Assembly: GCA_017552705.1 (NCBI GenBank)
Contig: JAFZOY010000084.1
Span: 1-44,970 of the forward strand
Direction: 5' to 3'
Origin: Bacteroidales bacterium
GTDB lineage: Bacteria > Bacteroidota > Bacteroidia > Bacteroidales > UBA1715
Length of the DNA stretch: 44,970 bases
How positions within the stretch are numbered: position 1 is the stretch's first letter; the number at the start of each line of letters is the position of its first letter. Positions 31,953 through 42,342 of this stretch are shown here, piece by piece. Made by a program: the position numbers and the translations under genes. The notes beneath the pieces were generated by a model that saw only the letters and a program-made list of their open reading frames with translations, ran no database searches and had not been told where the DNA came from.

Positions 31953-34035
31953 CGATATTTTTACAAGATGTTCAGAGATTAATGACAAACTGAATGAAGG
32001 TTGCGTGAGTGAAGCTCGTGCGATGGTCATCAAGTTGTTGGATTGTTTGGAGAAGGATAATGATTCTTATATGCCACTCATCAATCATTTGGTTAGAGAG
32101 GTCGGTCTCTATCCATACATGAATCCAGAAACGTCCAATTGGGAGGATCGTTTTGCATACGAGGCCTTCAAGACCGATATTGGCGAGGATAAGAAATATG
32201 CCTTGCACTTAGATCAATCGCTAGTATTGAAGCGACTATTGTTGGGGGATAGTATTGCGGTAAGTGCTCCTACAAGTTTTGGCAAGAGTTTTATTATCGA
32301 CGCATATATTGCAATTAAGAGACCAAATATTGTGGTAGATATCGTGCCAACTGTTGCGCTTGCTGATGAAACACGTAGAAGGCTGACTCACAAGTTTGGA
32401 GATGAATATAAAATCATCACAACGACCGATGCTACTGTTGCAGAAAAATCGATTTTTGTATATCCCCAGGAGCGAGCATTTGCGTATATACAGATTTTAG
32501 AAGTAATCGACATTTTGATTGTTGATGAGTTCTATAAAGCGAGTGCAAAATACGATGACTCTAGAAGTTCAACACTTTTGAATACTATGATTGAGTTAGG
32601 TAAGAAAGCAAAACAACGTTATTACTTAGCTCCCAATATTAGTGAACTTCCAGACAACGTGTTCACAGAAGGGATGGAATTTCTGAAACTAGATTTCAAA
32701 ACAGTTGTGACCCAAGCTTGCAAAATGTATCGCAAAAAAACACAAGATGTGGATATGGATACATTTAAGCGTGAGACTTTAAGGCAATTAGCATGTCAGG
32801 ATATAGGCAAGACGCTTATTTATGCAGGTACTTATCCCAACATATCTACTGTATGTGATATTCTCAAAGATAGCCTACCAGAAAGAAATTCGAAAATCTT
32901 GAATGCATTCTCTGAATGGATTGCCAAAAATTATGGTAGCCACTACAGATTACATTCTTTGGTAAAAAAGGGTATCGGAATACATAATGGTCAAATGCAT
33001 CGCTCGTTAAGCCAATTACAAGTAAAACTTTTTGAAAGAGAAGATGGCTTGATGAATATGGTTTCGACCTCTTCTATAATTGAAGGCGTAAACACTCAGG
33101 CAAAAAATGTAATCCTATGGTCTGTAAAAAATGGAACTTCAAGTATTGACTATTTCACATACCGAAACATTATAGGAAGGGCTGGACGTATGTTCCGATA
33201 TTTCGTAGGAAAGGTATATCTGTTGGAAATGCCACCTGAAACAGAAACAACAACATTGGAATTAGAGTTTCCTGACGATGTGGTTTGTAGTCTAGATGGG
33301 AATAATCCAGGAGTAAGATTAAACAATCAGCAATTCCTATTGATTAAGTCATATCATGACGAAATGGCTGCATTACTTGGTCCTGATATATGGAGTAAGC
33401 TGTATAACAATCCTCAAATTAAATCTTGCAATCCAACATTACTAAAAGCCATTGCGTCGAAAATAATGCAGGATTCTAACTGGCCTCGTAACTATGATGC
33501 CCTGATACACAGAAAAACTTGGGATTGGAGACCAGCAATAGAAGATGTAATAGATATAGCAGACATTAGACGTAAAGGGCAAGTAAAAACTTATGCTTGC
33601 ATCGCAAGCAACGGATGGTCAATGACTATTCCAAATATTTACGAACAAGTTTGCAAATATGGCATTACAATGGAGGATATGTTTGATTTTGAACGTAAAA
33701 TATCCTATAATTTTGCATCAACTCTTTCTATCATAAATTTAATAAAACAAGCTGTATATCCTAACACTCCAGATATCTCTGATTTTATTCATCGTGCATC
33801 AAACGCTTTTCTTCCGAAGTTAGTATTCCAGTTAGAAGAGTATGGTTTGCCAAGAATGATAAGCAAGAAAATACATTGCTCTGGGATTATTAATCTGGAA
33901 GATGACAGTACAGAAATATCTTCTGTAATTGAAAAATTTAAAGAAATTGGACTTGATAATCTTTTTGAAACTGTAAAAGGGTTGGATGACTTTGATAAGT
34001 TTATCATAAAATATTTCTATCAAGGGATAGGGTGA
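31942..34035 (+). CDS. hamB: Hachiman helicase subunit HamB
   Basis: The product has about 697 residues from the ATG at 31942. The motifs of a superfamily 2 helicase are clear: motif I APTSFGKSF (Lys115), motif II VDEFY (Asp195, Glu196) and motif VI NIIGRAGR. A C-terminal extension of about 250 residues follows. HamB is the DNA-sensing motor of Hachiman and holds HamA in check until it meets unusual DNA ends. I prefer this ATG, which overlaps hamA by 11 bases, to a GTG at 31894. Confidence 0.88.
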   Translation: MLNDDIFTRCSEINDKLNEGCVSEARAMVIKLLDCLEKDNDSYMPLINHLVREVGLYPYMNPETSNWEDRFAYEAFKTDIGEDKKYALHLDQSLVLKRLLLGDSIAVSAPTSFGKSFIIDAYIAIKRPNIVVDIVPTVALADETRRRLTHKFGDEYKIITTTDATVAEKSIFVYPQERAFAYIQILEVIDILIVDEFYKASAKYDDSRSSTLLNTMIELGKKAKQRYYLAPNISELPDNVFTEGMEFLKLDFKTVVTQACKMYRKKTQDVDMDTFKRETLRQLACQDIGKTLIYAGTYPNISTVCDILKDSLPERNSKILNAFSEWIAKNYGSHYRLHSLVKKGIGIHNGQMHRSLSQLQVKLFEREDGLMNMVSTSSIIEGVNTQAKNVILWSVKNGTSSIDYFTYRNIIGRAGRMFRYFVGKVYLLEMPPETETTTLELEFPDDVVCSLDGNNPGVRLNNQQFLLIKSYHDEMAALLGPDIWSKLYNNPQIKSCNPTLLKAIASKIMQDSNWPRNYDALIHRKTWDWRPAIEDVIDIADIRRKGQVKTYACIASNGWSMTIPNIYEQVCKYGITMEDMFDFERKISYNFASTLSIINLIKQAVYPNTPDISDFIHRASNAFLPKLVFQLEEYGLPRMISKKIHCSGIINLEDDSTEISSVIEKFKEIGLDNLFETVKGLDDFDKFIIKYFYQGIG

Positions 34036-34613
34036 CATTGACAATATATGATACAATGATAATGGAAATTTCAATAATGTGAATTTGAAAGCCAATATAA
34101 TCTTCAGTTCATTTAGAGGGAAACTGATAAAGAAAACATGTTTTTTCAGAAATAAATGCTTTTTCAACTATTTGGCTCAACCTACGAAAATCTTCACATT
34201 GTGGACACGATACGGGTCACGACGGAAGTGGGTCGGTGTGCGTGGGCGGTAAACTACGGAAGCCCTGCACGCCGTCACGAAACGGCAGAGTTTGTCAGCA
34301 GAATATGGTTCAGGTATCGATGATGTACCCACTTGCGTGCGTGCTTTATGGGCGAGCCGTTGCGAGCGGGAGCCCGGGTGCGAGACCGAGAGTGCGATGA
34401 GCGAGGTAAATTAAGAATTAAGAGGTAAAAATTAAGAGTTAGGGTGTTTGGGTAAAAGTGTTCACGTAACGGAGAGCGAAGAGCACGGGGGCTCGCTACC
34501 CCTTGGGGCGCGCTGGCGGAGTTTTTGTTTGTGCGTAGGTTTGTGTGTGGGTACAAAAACTGTGACAGCGATTACGCCCGGGCGACCTCGCAGGCTCGCC
34601 TCAATAAGCAGCG

Positions 34614-34666
34614 ACAGCCCCCCCCGAATATTCATTTATACCTTAGAGGGGGTTCGGGGGGGCTGT
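34614..34666. repeat. Inverted repeat with long C and G runs
   Basis: ACAGCCCCCCCCGAA (34614-34628) faces TTCGGGGGGGCTGT (34653-34666), pairing over 14 bases with one bulged C. The loop contains a further GAGGGGG. It resembles REP-like palindromes scattered in some Bacteroidetes genomes; the G-runs could also form a quadruplex. Confidence 0.6.
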
Positions 34667-35312
34667 GGTAGCTGCGAATGAGGCACGCTAATAGCACTAC
34701 AACAAGAAAAAAAAGCCACTGAACGACGGAGAATACGCGTACTAATGCGTTTACCTCAACGATACGGTTACTGCGTGCGTGAAGGTTGCGGTGCGCGCAA
34801 GGGCGGCGAACAAAATTTTCCTCATCACTTATACAACGATGTTTACAGAACGATGGGCAGTGCCTTTTTTGTGGGTGGGGAAAATGCTTGAAATGCAGTG
34901 AAGCGAAAGTGGCGTCACGGCGAGGAACGAGACGTGAACGACACCTGAGCGAAACGGAATGAAAGCGTTTTCTGTTGCGATTACAAGCGGTATGAAGGCG
35001 GAACGTAAGCGACAGCGCACCTTCCGCCGAAATACGGCTTTAGCAACGGAGCGTGGGGAAAAAGGCGCGCCCTTGCTTACAGAAAGAGAATGCCTGGACT
35101 TGCGAAAGGAAAATTTTCTGAAGCCGTTTATATACCCTTGCGAGCATTTTTTTCTTAGTTGTGTGCGTTCGTGCCGAATACCGCTTTACCTGCGTGGGGT
35201 TGTGGGTGGGGAGTTTGTAGGCATATGATTTAAACGATGGGGTTAATAAGTAGAATTGTTTGTGGATTGCAAAAAATATACTATTATTTAATACTTTCTG
35301 TAAAAAAACATT

Positions 35313-35320
35313 TATATTTG
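35313..35320 (+). promoter_or_regulatory. Promoter -7 element of the second ATPase/RloB pair
   Basis: TATATTTG fits TAnnTTTG exactly and lies 24 bases before the ATG at 35345. The -33 element is not a perfect TTTG. Confidence 0.55.
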
Positions 35321-35344
35321 TAAACGATTTACAAATTTTGCTGT

Positions 35345-36688
35345 ATGTTAGTAGATTTTTCTGTCGAAAATTTTCTTTCGATACAAGACAGACAAACAAT
35401 TTCGTTTGAACCCGACTCCAGTGTTAAAGGCTTGGAGGATTATTATTTTATAACCTTAGAAGATGAGGATAAGACGAAGAAACCACTGCATTTGTTGAAA
35501 ATAGGAATGGTATATGGTGCCAATGCAGCTGGAAAATCAAATGTTCTAAAATCACTTTCTTTTCTTCGAGACATTGTTTTGAAAGTGCGGCAAGACAAAA
35601 ACGTTGCTTTGTCCACCACTCCGTTTATGTTGGATTATAGTCGAGATTCAAAGATGGAGATTAACTTTGTCGTAAATAAGAAGAAATATAACTACAAATT
35701 AGAATTCAATAGAAAAAATGTAGTATATGAAGAATTGAATGTATATACGACAATAACTTCAAAAAAAAGCAAGAAAAATATTTTTATACGAAATACAAAC
35801 GAAGAAAAACAGATTACAGAAATAAAATTTGACCGTTCGCAATCTGTAGATGCCATGGTGGAAAAACAATTGAATTTGCTTACCTTGTGGAATGAAACTA
35901 CATTGGCGGGGTTTTCAAAGATAAGTGCAGACATAGAGGATTTGAAACTTGTATCTGAATGGTTTGATGAAAATTTGTTGCCACTTTTTCCTACATTAAT
36001 GCCACTTTACTATATCACCAAAGGTTTATTACAAGATAAAGAATTGCTTTTGTCTGATTTAGTGTCAATACTCCAACGTGCAGATTTCAACATTACAGAT
36101 TTACGCTTGGAACAGAATCAGGCAAATATAAGCGATGTGATAGCGGAGGCGTTGGGAGGCAATGAAGAATTACAAAAAGCAATAGAAAAAGAATTACTCA
36201 TAACGGAAAATAAATTATCTACGATAGATGACTCCAAAATGTTTGTGAAACATACGTCGCATAACGGTGATTTTACGTTGCCTTTTGGTGTGGAATCGGA
36301 AGGAACCAAGAAATTTTTTGGGCTTGCCGGTGTAATGATGTATTTATCAAAGACCTCAAAGGTGATGTTGATAGACGAACTTGACTCGTCGTTGCATCCA
36401 GAGTTATATGAAGCCTTTATTACGACATACTTAAAGAATGTGAAAAAATCCCAGTTGCTGTTTACCACTCAAAATAGAGAGTTTTTGCAGAAAAAGGAAA
36501 TTTTAAGAAAAGATGCGTTATGGATAGCAAAGAAAAACACTAATGCGTCAACAGAATTGTATTCGTTTGCAGATTTCGATAGTTCGGTTATACGCAATAC
36601 GACAAGTTTTTATAATGTGTATTCGCTTGGAAAATTGGGTGGTGTTCCTAATGTTCCTAATGATTTGTTGTTTTATACAGAAAAATAA
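35345..36688 (+). CDS. AAA ATPase of an AbiL / RloA-like defence pair, second copy
   Basis: The product has 447 residues and is a paralogue of the one at 29065: VDFSVENFLSIQDRQTISFE at the start, Walker A GANAAGKS (Lys64), Walker B VMLIDELDSSLHPE (Asp344, Glu345) and FTTQNREFLQ near the end. Unlike the first copy, it keeps the canonical Walker B context (DSSLHP rather than GEDLHN). Its companion gene starts 5 bases after its stop. The two ATPases are too different to be a recent duplication, so the pairs may have separate triggers. Confidence 0.85.
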   Translation: MLVDFSVENFLSIQDRQTISFEPDSSVKGLEDYYFITLEDEDKTKKPLHLLKIGMVYGANAAGKSNVLKSLSFLRDIVLKVRQDKNVALSTTPFMLDYSRDSKMEINFVVNKKKYNYKLEFNRKNVVYEELNVYTTITSKKSKKNIFIRNTNEEKQITEIKFDRSQSVDAMVEKQLNLLTLWNETTLAGFSKISADIEDLKLVSEWFDENLLPLFPTLMPLYYITKGLLQDKELLLSDLVSILQRADFNITDLRLEQNQANISDVIAEALGGNEELQKAIEKELLITENKLSTIDDSKMFVKHTSHNGDFTLPFGVESEGTKKFFGLAGVMMYLSKTSKVMLIDELDSSLHPELYEAFITTYLKNVKKSQLLFTTQNREFLQKKEILRKDALWIAKKNTNASTELYSFADFDSSVIRNTTSFYNVYSLGKLGGVPNVPNDLLFYTEK

Positions 36689-36693
36689 ACCAC

Positions 36694-37344
36694 ATGACAA
36701 GGAGAAGTAAAAGAAAAGCCGCTGAAAATCTTGGATATATGCTCATTGCAGACGGAGAAAATGAGCAATGGTATCTTGAATTGTTAAAAGACTACCATGC
36801 GTTGAAAATTAAGATAACCCCACATTTGGCTCACAGTTTATCTATTAAAAGTCAGTATGAGTTGGTGCGAAAATCTATCAGCGATGGTTATGAACATGTT
36901 ATATGGATACTGGATATAGACCAAGTAATTAAAGAATACAGGGAATCAAAAGACGGAAAAGAATTCTCCACATTTAAAAATCTCTATATCAATGCTGTAG
37001 GAAAAAAGGAATGGGGCGACAAATTGACGATTATAGTCAATAATCCTTGTTTAGAATATTGGTATTTTTTACATAAGAATCCGACATCGACGAAGTATTT
37101 TGGAACATACGAAGAACTTCTCAAAGATTTAAAAACTTTTACAATAGATAAACGTCTGTTTTCGTGCTATGACAAAAAAGAGAATGAGGATTATCGTGCT
37201 GGAGAAGGATTGTATAAAAAATTATTGCCCTATTTGAAGAAGATGAAATTCTCAAAACTAAAAGCATTTGATATTGAAGAATGTGATTGTGAAAGTGTAT
37301 CAGAGATGTATAAACTCTTTAACGTTTTGCAGATACAACCATAA
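36694..37344 (+). CDS. RloB-like (AbiLii-type) protein, second copy
   Basis: The product has 216 residues. The acidic motif reads IADGENEQWYLELL (Glu22, Glu24) and the second WILDIDQVI (Asp74, Asp76), matching the positions of the first copy although few other residues agree. The classic Thr of EGxTE is Asn23 here. It is the partner of the ATPase at 35345 and ends about 110 bases before a terminator. Confidence 0.8.
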   Translation: MTRRSKRKAAENLGYMLIADGENEQWYLELLKDYHALKIKITPHLAHSLSIKSQYELVRKSISDGYEHVIWILDIDQVIKEYRESKDGKEFSTFKNLYINAVGKKEWGDKLTIIVNNPCLEYWYFLHKNPTSTKYFGTYEELLKDLKTFTIDKRLFSCYDKKENEDYRAGEGLYKKLLPYLKKMKFSKLKAFDIEECDCESVSEMYKLFNVLQIQP

Positions 37345-37451
37345 ATACACGGATAGAGAACTATGGTATGCCGTTTGATTCAATGGTCTTACGGAATTTC
37401 GGTTGTAAAAGTCATTTATCTTGGAGAAATACAGATATAGGGGGGCTTATT

Positions 37452-37482
37452 ATTAGATCGTTGTTCGTCTAATTTTTTTTTT
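37452..37482 (+). terminator. Intrinsic terminator after the second defence pair
   Basis: ATTAGA (37452-37457) pairs with TCTAAT (37468-37473), with an extra CG/CG inside, and a run of ten T follows (37473-37482). It closes the operon that begins at 35345. Confidence 0.75.
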
Positions 37483-37613
37483 ACATTGTTAATAACTTTT
37501 CTTCTTTTTAATTGTATTTCGTTTTGTTATGGAGTACATTTAGCAACTTTATGAAATGATGAAAATCATTTTATAAAAAACAATACAAGTTTGTTACATA
37601 AAATTTTCAGCTG

Positions 37614-40600
37614 ATGAATAATGACATTCTATCCCGAGCGTTGATACAGTCGGATTGTTTGTATCTACAGGCGGCGGGTTCTACAGGAAATGACGGTTCT
37701 GTTCCGGGAATACATCTTCGTTGGGACTTGATGGGTGAATTGCAAAACCATATTCCAAGAGGTACATTTGAAGATTCTAATAAACCATCCGATACGGTAA
37801 AGATATATCGCAGTAAATATGAATGTCGTTTTCCTGTAACGGTAGATTTTTCAAGCCAAATTCCATCGGAAGTGGTTGATTCGTCGAATTGCCTTAATCT
37901 CGGAGAATCTTTTGAGAACGATGAACGTCTGTGGATATATAAGTTTCCTAATCCGGACAATGCTGTTGTATATGTGCGTTTTCATGATAGAGTGCGTTAT
38001 GATGCCGTGACGGTCAATCCGCTTGCTGCTCCATTGGATTTCCTCCGTGCATACGGTGACGGTCTTATTGAAATATCAGTAAAGGATAAGCCGTGTTTTG
38101 CGGCACGAATCTATGTGGATGAGCCCACAGATACTCCTTCACTTAGAGTAGAAACAATAGTAAGTGTTAAGGATAATGATGACGAAAAACGAATCCTAAG
38201 CAGTCGCCAAACAGTTTCAGACTTTACTATTAATCATCAAGTAATTGTAACGGATACGATTCTTGCACAAGAAAATAATGATGATATACTTCAGGAAGAT
38301 TCTTCGCCAATCTATCTTGAGCAAGAAGAAATTGAGGATATTACAGCACCACAAGATCCTTCAGCTTACATTGTTAAGAGAATATTGTTACAAGAGACAG
38401 CATCGGAATTGCACTTGGAAGACCAAGGAAAGATATTATTGGAACGTGACAATGTTGAATACTTCCAAGACAATATAGGATATGGTTATTGCACAATAAA
38501 AGGCGAACAAATTGGAAGTGTGCGTTTTACGACAGAAGGTTGTCTGCTTTTGAAGATAGAACTGGAAACATACGAGCGGTATATTAAAGGTGTGAATGCT
38601 CGAAACAGATGGGAAATGTTAGACATCTTTGGTTTGCCCGAATCAACAAACAAGGCATATTCAAGACTTGAACCTAACGGAATGGTAATACACGGACATT
38701 GGCCGAAAACCATAGATACACAAGTTGATATACAGTATTACAAAGATAGTTGGACTGGTATAGAAACCAATCATGAAGATGGTTTGTGTACAATTGTTAA
38801 TCAATATAGAAGCGGCATTACAAAACAATTGTCAGAAACGAATGATTCTGAGACGAACGAGCCGGTAACAAATGATTCAGAAATACCGCATGAAGCATCA
38901 ACAATAGACATATCGTACGATGTAATGTTGAAGATAGCCGCATACGACTATCATATAGCACGTATGCTCGGTTTGGGACATATAGACATACCAGATGAGC
39001 CAGATGCGGAATATGTTTATTTAGCTTTGTATGAAACAAGTGTTGGAGAAAACAACATTGCCCACCTCTATGCTACGGAACCAGTTTCACGCAATCAGGA
39101 GAAACTGCCCCATGCACCGACACAACTGCCTGTTGATTATGGTATGTGGCGGAACAAGGGTGAAAACAATGAGATAGAAATAACGAGACAGGGCGGTTAC
39201 ACATACGACGGAACTTGTCGGTATGTGAATCTCCACATAAAAGATGAATTCCCATACAAGGAAGCGGGACCGTTTTTTGAGGAGACCGATGAATTTTGTC
39301 TTGAAGGAACGACCGATTCTGTATTATACGGTATAGAACGAAAAAAAGCAAACGAGGGGAATTGGGAGTATCTGCTTAAAAACAATATCGACAATATCAA
39401 TGACGAACCGATGTTTTGTCCGTCGCCGAATGAGGGTGAAACCCGATTGTATGTCCATGTACAGACCAAAAACGACGAAGGTGTTAATCAATACAGAATT
39501 TTCGGCCGGAACTGGTTTTCGCGTTTTTCGCCGTACAGCAACATAGTGGAAACGGATGAAACATTGTTTGTCAAACAAAACAAACTGATACCACCTTCAA
39601 ATCTTCATGTACAACTGATACAAAAAGAAGATCCGTTGTTGCTGACCACGACTGCCGAACAAGCGATGTTGGCGGATCTTGGGGAGAATAATGACAAGAC
39701 ATTGGTGCGTGTACAATTCAACTATGAGAAGGCACACGACAAGCAATATCAATTTGGCGACCAGATAGAATTTCTGTTCAGGTTGGAAGCACCCCGTTCA
39801 GTTACCGGCAAGGTCGCACAAGTGGACTATGACGAGCAACATCCCGAAACATTCATTGCTCATGCCGCGGACTATTCGTTCCTTGATATAGATGGACATA
39901 AAATCGTTTATTCGCCTGATGTTAAGCCAAAAGATTTTGACAGGTTCATAGGCGGAACTTGTACGATAAAAAATGCCATTTTCATAGTGGATTCTTTTTC
40001 CAACAACGGAAACGGATTGTTGATACATCTCAAAAACAACTCGTCGATTGCATCAATAGATGTTGGAGTTGCTGATGTTGCAGGAGAAGTTCAGGATGTT
40101 GAAACGCAAAGTAGCAACAATGAGGCACAAAAAACGTGGTTGATACCGACAGAGTATGCGGAAGCACCGTTTGTCATGATAGAAAACATGGCTAACGCCG
40201 CAAACTGGAAGATGGACGAGTTGGGGGCAGAAAACGTGCTTGGCACAACTGTTCAAATTGCAAATGAAGATTGGGAAGAACACACGGAAACAGTGACAAG
40301 CGATACAAGTTCCGTGGAGGAATGCTCCCGTGGAATATGGGACTTGGCGACAGTAAGCCAATATATTGTGGATAACGAGGCGATACCCGGTATGTATTCA
40401 GTTGAAATGAATACGAAAGTGTTGCACGAACACCCACAGCAAAATTCCGCCAATCCAGTATTTTGGGATAAGGGCTACCTCTACATCCATACGGCAAATG
40501 ACTTGAACGGAGAACGGAAACAACTTGATGTCGTGTCGATACAGTCGCATGGAAACGGGTTGATAAAATTAATAGTACAAGATTCGGATTTTGATGCCGA

Positions 40601-42320
40601 TTCAAATTCAAACACTACAAGAAACATACAGACAGGCAGCAATATTTCGGTGCAGTTCTATCCCGGTTATAGAGTGTATTTGTATGCCGACAACAATGCG
40701 GACTTCAATGTGGCGAACATTATTCCGAAAGCAGGAGAAGGCGACAAGACGACCTATATGGCCGCACGTTCCAAGGACAGCAGTATGGGATATGTGTCGC
40801 TGTTGACCAAGCCAACGCCATTGTATGCAATGGAACTCATTGAAGCAATTCCGCCCGAAGTTCCGATGGGTGGAATGTACGCCACCCGTCCCGATTTCTA
40901 TAACAAATCGACATATACGTTCCGTGTGAAATGCCACCATCGACCATACTCGATAGCATTCTACAGGGCAAGCGAACGAATGATTTTAGAAGCGCTGTAC
41001 AAACCCGAAACCGTTCAGCAAATCAAAGCAGATTTGAAAGCATTGGGCGATGACGAGTTTTTTACATCGAGATGGCAGAATCTGATAGATTTTGATTATG
41101 ACTATTCTACGGAAGGAGGAAAATACTACGATGCGACAGGCTCTAATCCCGACGGTACTTTCCGCAAATTTCCAGCCGAGGACGGTTATCGTTTCCCGAA
41201 GCCGGACAGAGAAAAAGACATATTCGGCAGAGATTTATTCGATGGAGAGAAAGAGCCAGGTGTAATAAAGGACAAAATGAGGGAAGCCATAATAAGTTGT
41301 TTCCTACCATTGACGGAGCAGCCGTTAATCTATGAATTTATATCGAAGTATAACAATTATGTGCCGACAAACAGTAAACAGAAAGTTCGTGATGTACACG
41401 GCGATATGCTGAAACCGAGCGACCCTGACTTTTGTCAGGCACCGATGGCGAAAATAGTACGTGACGGTGACACCCCTGAAATTCAGTTTACGGATTTCAC
41501 GCTTGACGGTGCGGCACGTAATTTTTACTTCTACTATGCCAAGGAACTGAACAACACAATGGTGATAAGCGATGCAAGTCCTATAACGGGGCCTATTCAG
41601 TTGGTTGACACCACACCATCGGAAGCACCGCAAATAGCAGGTCTAAAAATAAACGTTTATGACGAATATGAGGAAACGGAACCATCGGTGGTTATAACAA
41701 TACAATCGGACGAAGCAATTGAAAAATATGCCCTCTACTCCACAACCGATGCGACCAAAACACTGTCGATACAGACAATGCGACATGTGGCCGATTTTGT
41801 TAACGATGGAGACGAGGTTGAATTGATTGATGATTTTTCGGCAGAGGGTTACGTGCCGTTTGGAGAGCCGTTGTATTACAGAGTGATAGGTTTACGAAAG
41901 ATAACCTATGCCGATGCATTGGGTAATCCAGTGACGGAGTATGTGCCGTCTAAATCAAGTCGGGTTGTAATGGTGACGATGGTTGACACGGACAATCCGA
42001 CCGCTCCAGAACTCCGATATACCTACGACGAGGACGCAAGTAGCGACAGCGAGTTGAACGGCGTGGTATTGTCGTGGGACAAAGCCGTACACGGAGCGAC
42101 GTATTATGTGTATAAGATGAACGACGCAGGCAACTGGGAATTAGTGGAAACAATTATCTCGAACGATTCAGAAATCAGTTATGCGATAGCCGAACCGTTG
42201 ACAATAGTTGATGAAGACGACAATCCGCTCTATCCCCGCTATAAAGTGGAAGTAGAAAATGCAAGCGGATTGTTCAGTAAAAATGATAATACGATAGTAA
42301 TAGAGAAAATAATAGAATAA
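37614..42320 (+). CDS. Giant protein of 1568 residues, possible particle or surface structural component
   Basis: There is no signal peptide and no sorting tail. The N-terminus (SRALIQSDCLYLQAAGSTG, then GIHLRWDLMGEL and HIPRG) looks like the conserved head of a Bacteroidetes family of very large beta-rich proteins. An acidic region follows (about 200-290). The C-terminal part has Ig/fibronectin-like segments, for instance LSWDKAVHGATYYVYKM near 1500. The rest is unassigned. It is followed after 22 bases by a fibre-like gene and then a glycosyltransferase. The lack of an export signal suggests a cytoplasmic assembly such as a tail-like particle rather than a secreted adhesin, but I cannot name it with certainty. 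I see no consensus promoter in the 130 bases after the upstream terminator. Confidence 0.7.
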   Translation: MNNDILSRALIQSDCLYLQAAGSTGNDGSVPGIHLRWDLMGELQNHIPRGTFEDSNKPSDTVKIYRSKYECRFPVTVDFSSQIPSEVVDSSNCLNLGESFENDERLWIYKFPNPDNAVVYVRFHDRVRYDAVTVNPLAAPLDFLRAYGDGLIEISVKDKPCFAARIYVDEPTDTPSLRVETIVSVKDNDDEKRILSSRQTVSDFTINHQVIVTDTILAQENNDDILQEDSSPIYLEQEEIEDITAPQDPSAYIVKRILLQETASELHLEDQGKILLERDNVEYFQDNIGYGYCTIKGEQIGSVRFTTEGCLLLKIELETYERYIKGVNARNRWEMLDIFGLPESTNKAYSRLEPNGMVIHGHWPKTIDTQVDIQYYKDSWTGIETNHEDGLCTIVNQYRSGITKQLSETNDSETNEPVTNDSEIPHEASTIDISYDVMLKIAAYDYHIARMLGLGHIDIPDEPDAEYVYLALYETSVGENNIAHLYATEPVSRNQEKLPHAPTQLPVDYGMWRNKGENNEIEITRQGGYTYDGTCRYVNLHIKDEFPYKEAGPFFEETDEFCLEGTTDSVLYGIERKKANEGNWEYLLKNNIDNINDEPMFCPSPNEGETRLYVHVQTKNDEGVNQYRIFGRNWFSRFSPYSNIVETDETLFVKQNKLIPPSNLHVQLIQKEDPLLLTTTAEQAMLADLGENNDKTLVRVQFNYEKAHDKQYQFGDQIEFLFRLEAPRSVTGKVAQVDYDEQHPETFIAHAADYSFLDIDGHKIVYSPDVKPKDFDRFIGGTCTIKNAIFIVDSFSNNGNGLLIHLKNNSSIASIDVGVADVAGEVQDVETQSSNNEAQKTWLIPTEYAEAPFVMIENMANAANWKMDELGAENVLGTTVQIANEDWEEHTETVTSDTSSVEECSRGIWDLATVSQYIVDNEAIPGMYSVEMNTKVLHEHPQQNSANPVFWDKGYLYIHTANDLNGERKQLDVVSIQSHGNGLIKLIVQDSDFDADSNSNTTRNIQTGSNISVQFYPGYRVYLYADNNADFNVANIIPKAGEGDKTTYMAARSKDSSMGYVSLLTKPTPLYAMELIEAIPPEVPMGGMYATRPDFYNKSTYTFRVKCHHRPYSIAFYRASERMILEALYKPETVQQIKADLKALGDDEFFTSRWQNLIDFDYDYSTEGGKYYDATGSNPDGTFRKFPAEDGYRFPKPDREKDIFGRDLFDGEKEPGVIKDKMREAIISCFLPLTEQPLIYEFISKYNNYVPTNSKQKVRDVHGDMLKPSDPDFCQAPMAKIVRDGDTPEIQFTDFTLDGAARNFYFYYAKELNNTMVISDASPITGPIQLVDTTPSEAPQIAGLKINVYDEYEETEPSVVITIQSDEAIEKYALYSTTDATKTLSIQTMRHVADFVNDGDEVELIDDFSAEGYVPFGEPLYYRVIGLRKITYADALGNPVTEYVPSKSSRVVMVTMVDTDNPTAPELRYTYDEDASSDSELNGVVLSWDKAVHGATYYVYKMNDAGNWELVETIISNDSEISYAIAEPLTIVDEDDNPLYPRYKVEVENASGLFSKNDNTIVIEKIIE

Positions 42321-42342
42321 AAAACAATAAAACTTTTAAAGT

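Larger units (their letters stand above)
34036..35344. other. 1.3-kb region between defence operons without a convincing gene
   Basis: About the first 140 bases are AT-rich, and from roughly 34200 to 35230 the DNA is markedly more GC-rich than its neighbours. Short open frames exist on both strands, but their translations are rich in Arg, Ser, Cys and Pro and lack domain or codon signals. It holds a C-run/G-run inverted repeat (34614-34666), a smaller hairpin (34997-35003 with 35022-35028) and low-complexity AAGAATTAAGAGG-type repeats near 34411-34443. It could be decayed genes, an imported piece, or a structured non-coding RNA. Confidence 0.5.

Noticed and set aside
34275..35020. Several short frames on both strands in the GC-rich stretch
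   Set aside because: Their compositions are unlike real proteins of this genome, they overlap each other, and none shows a domain.
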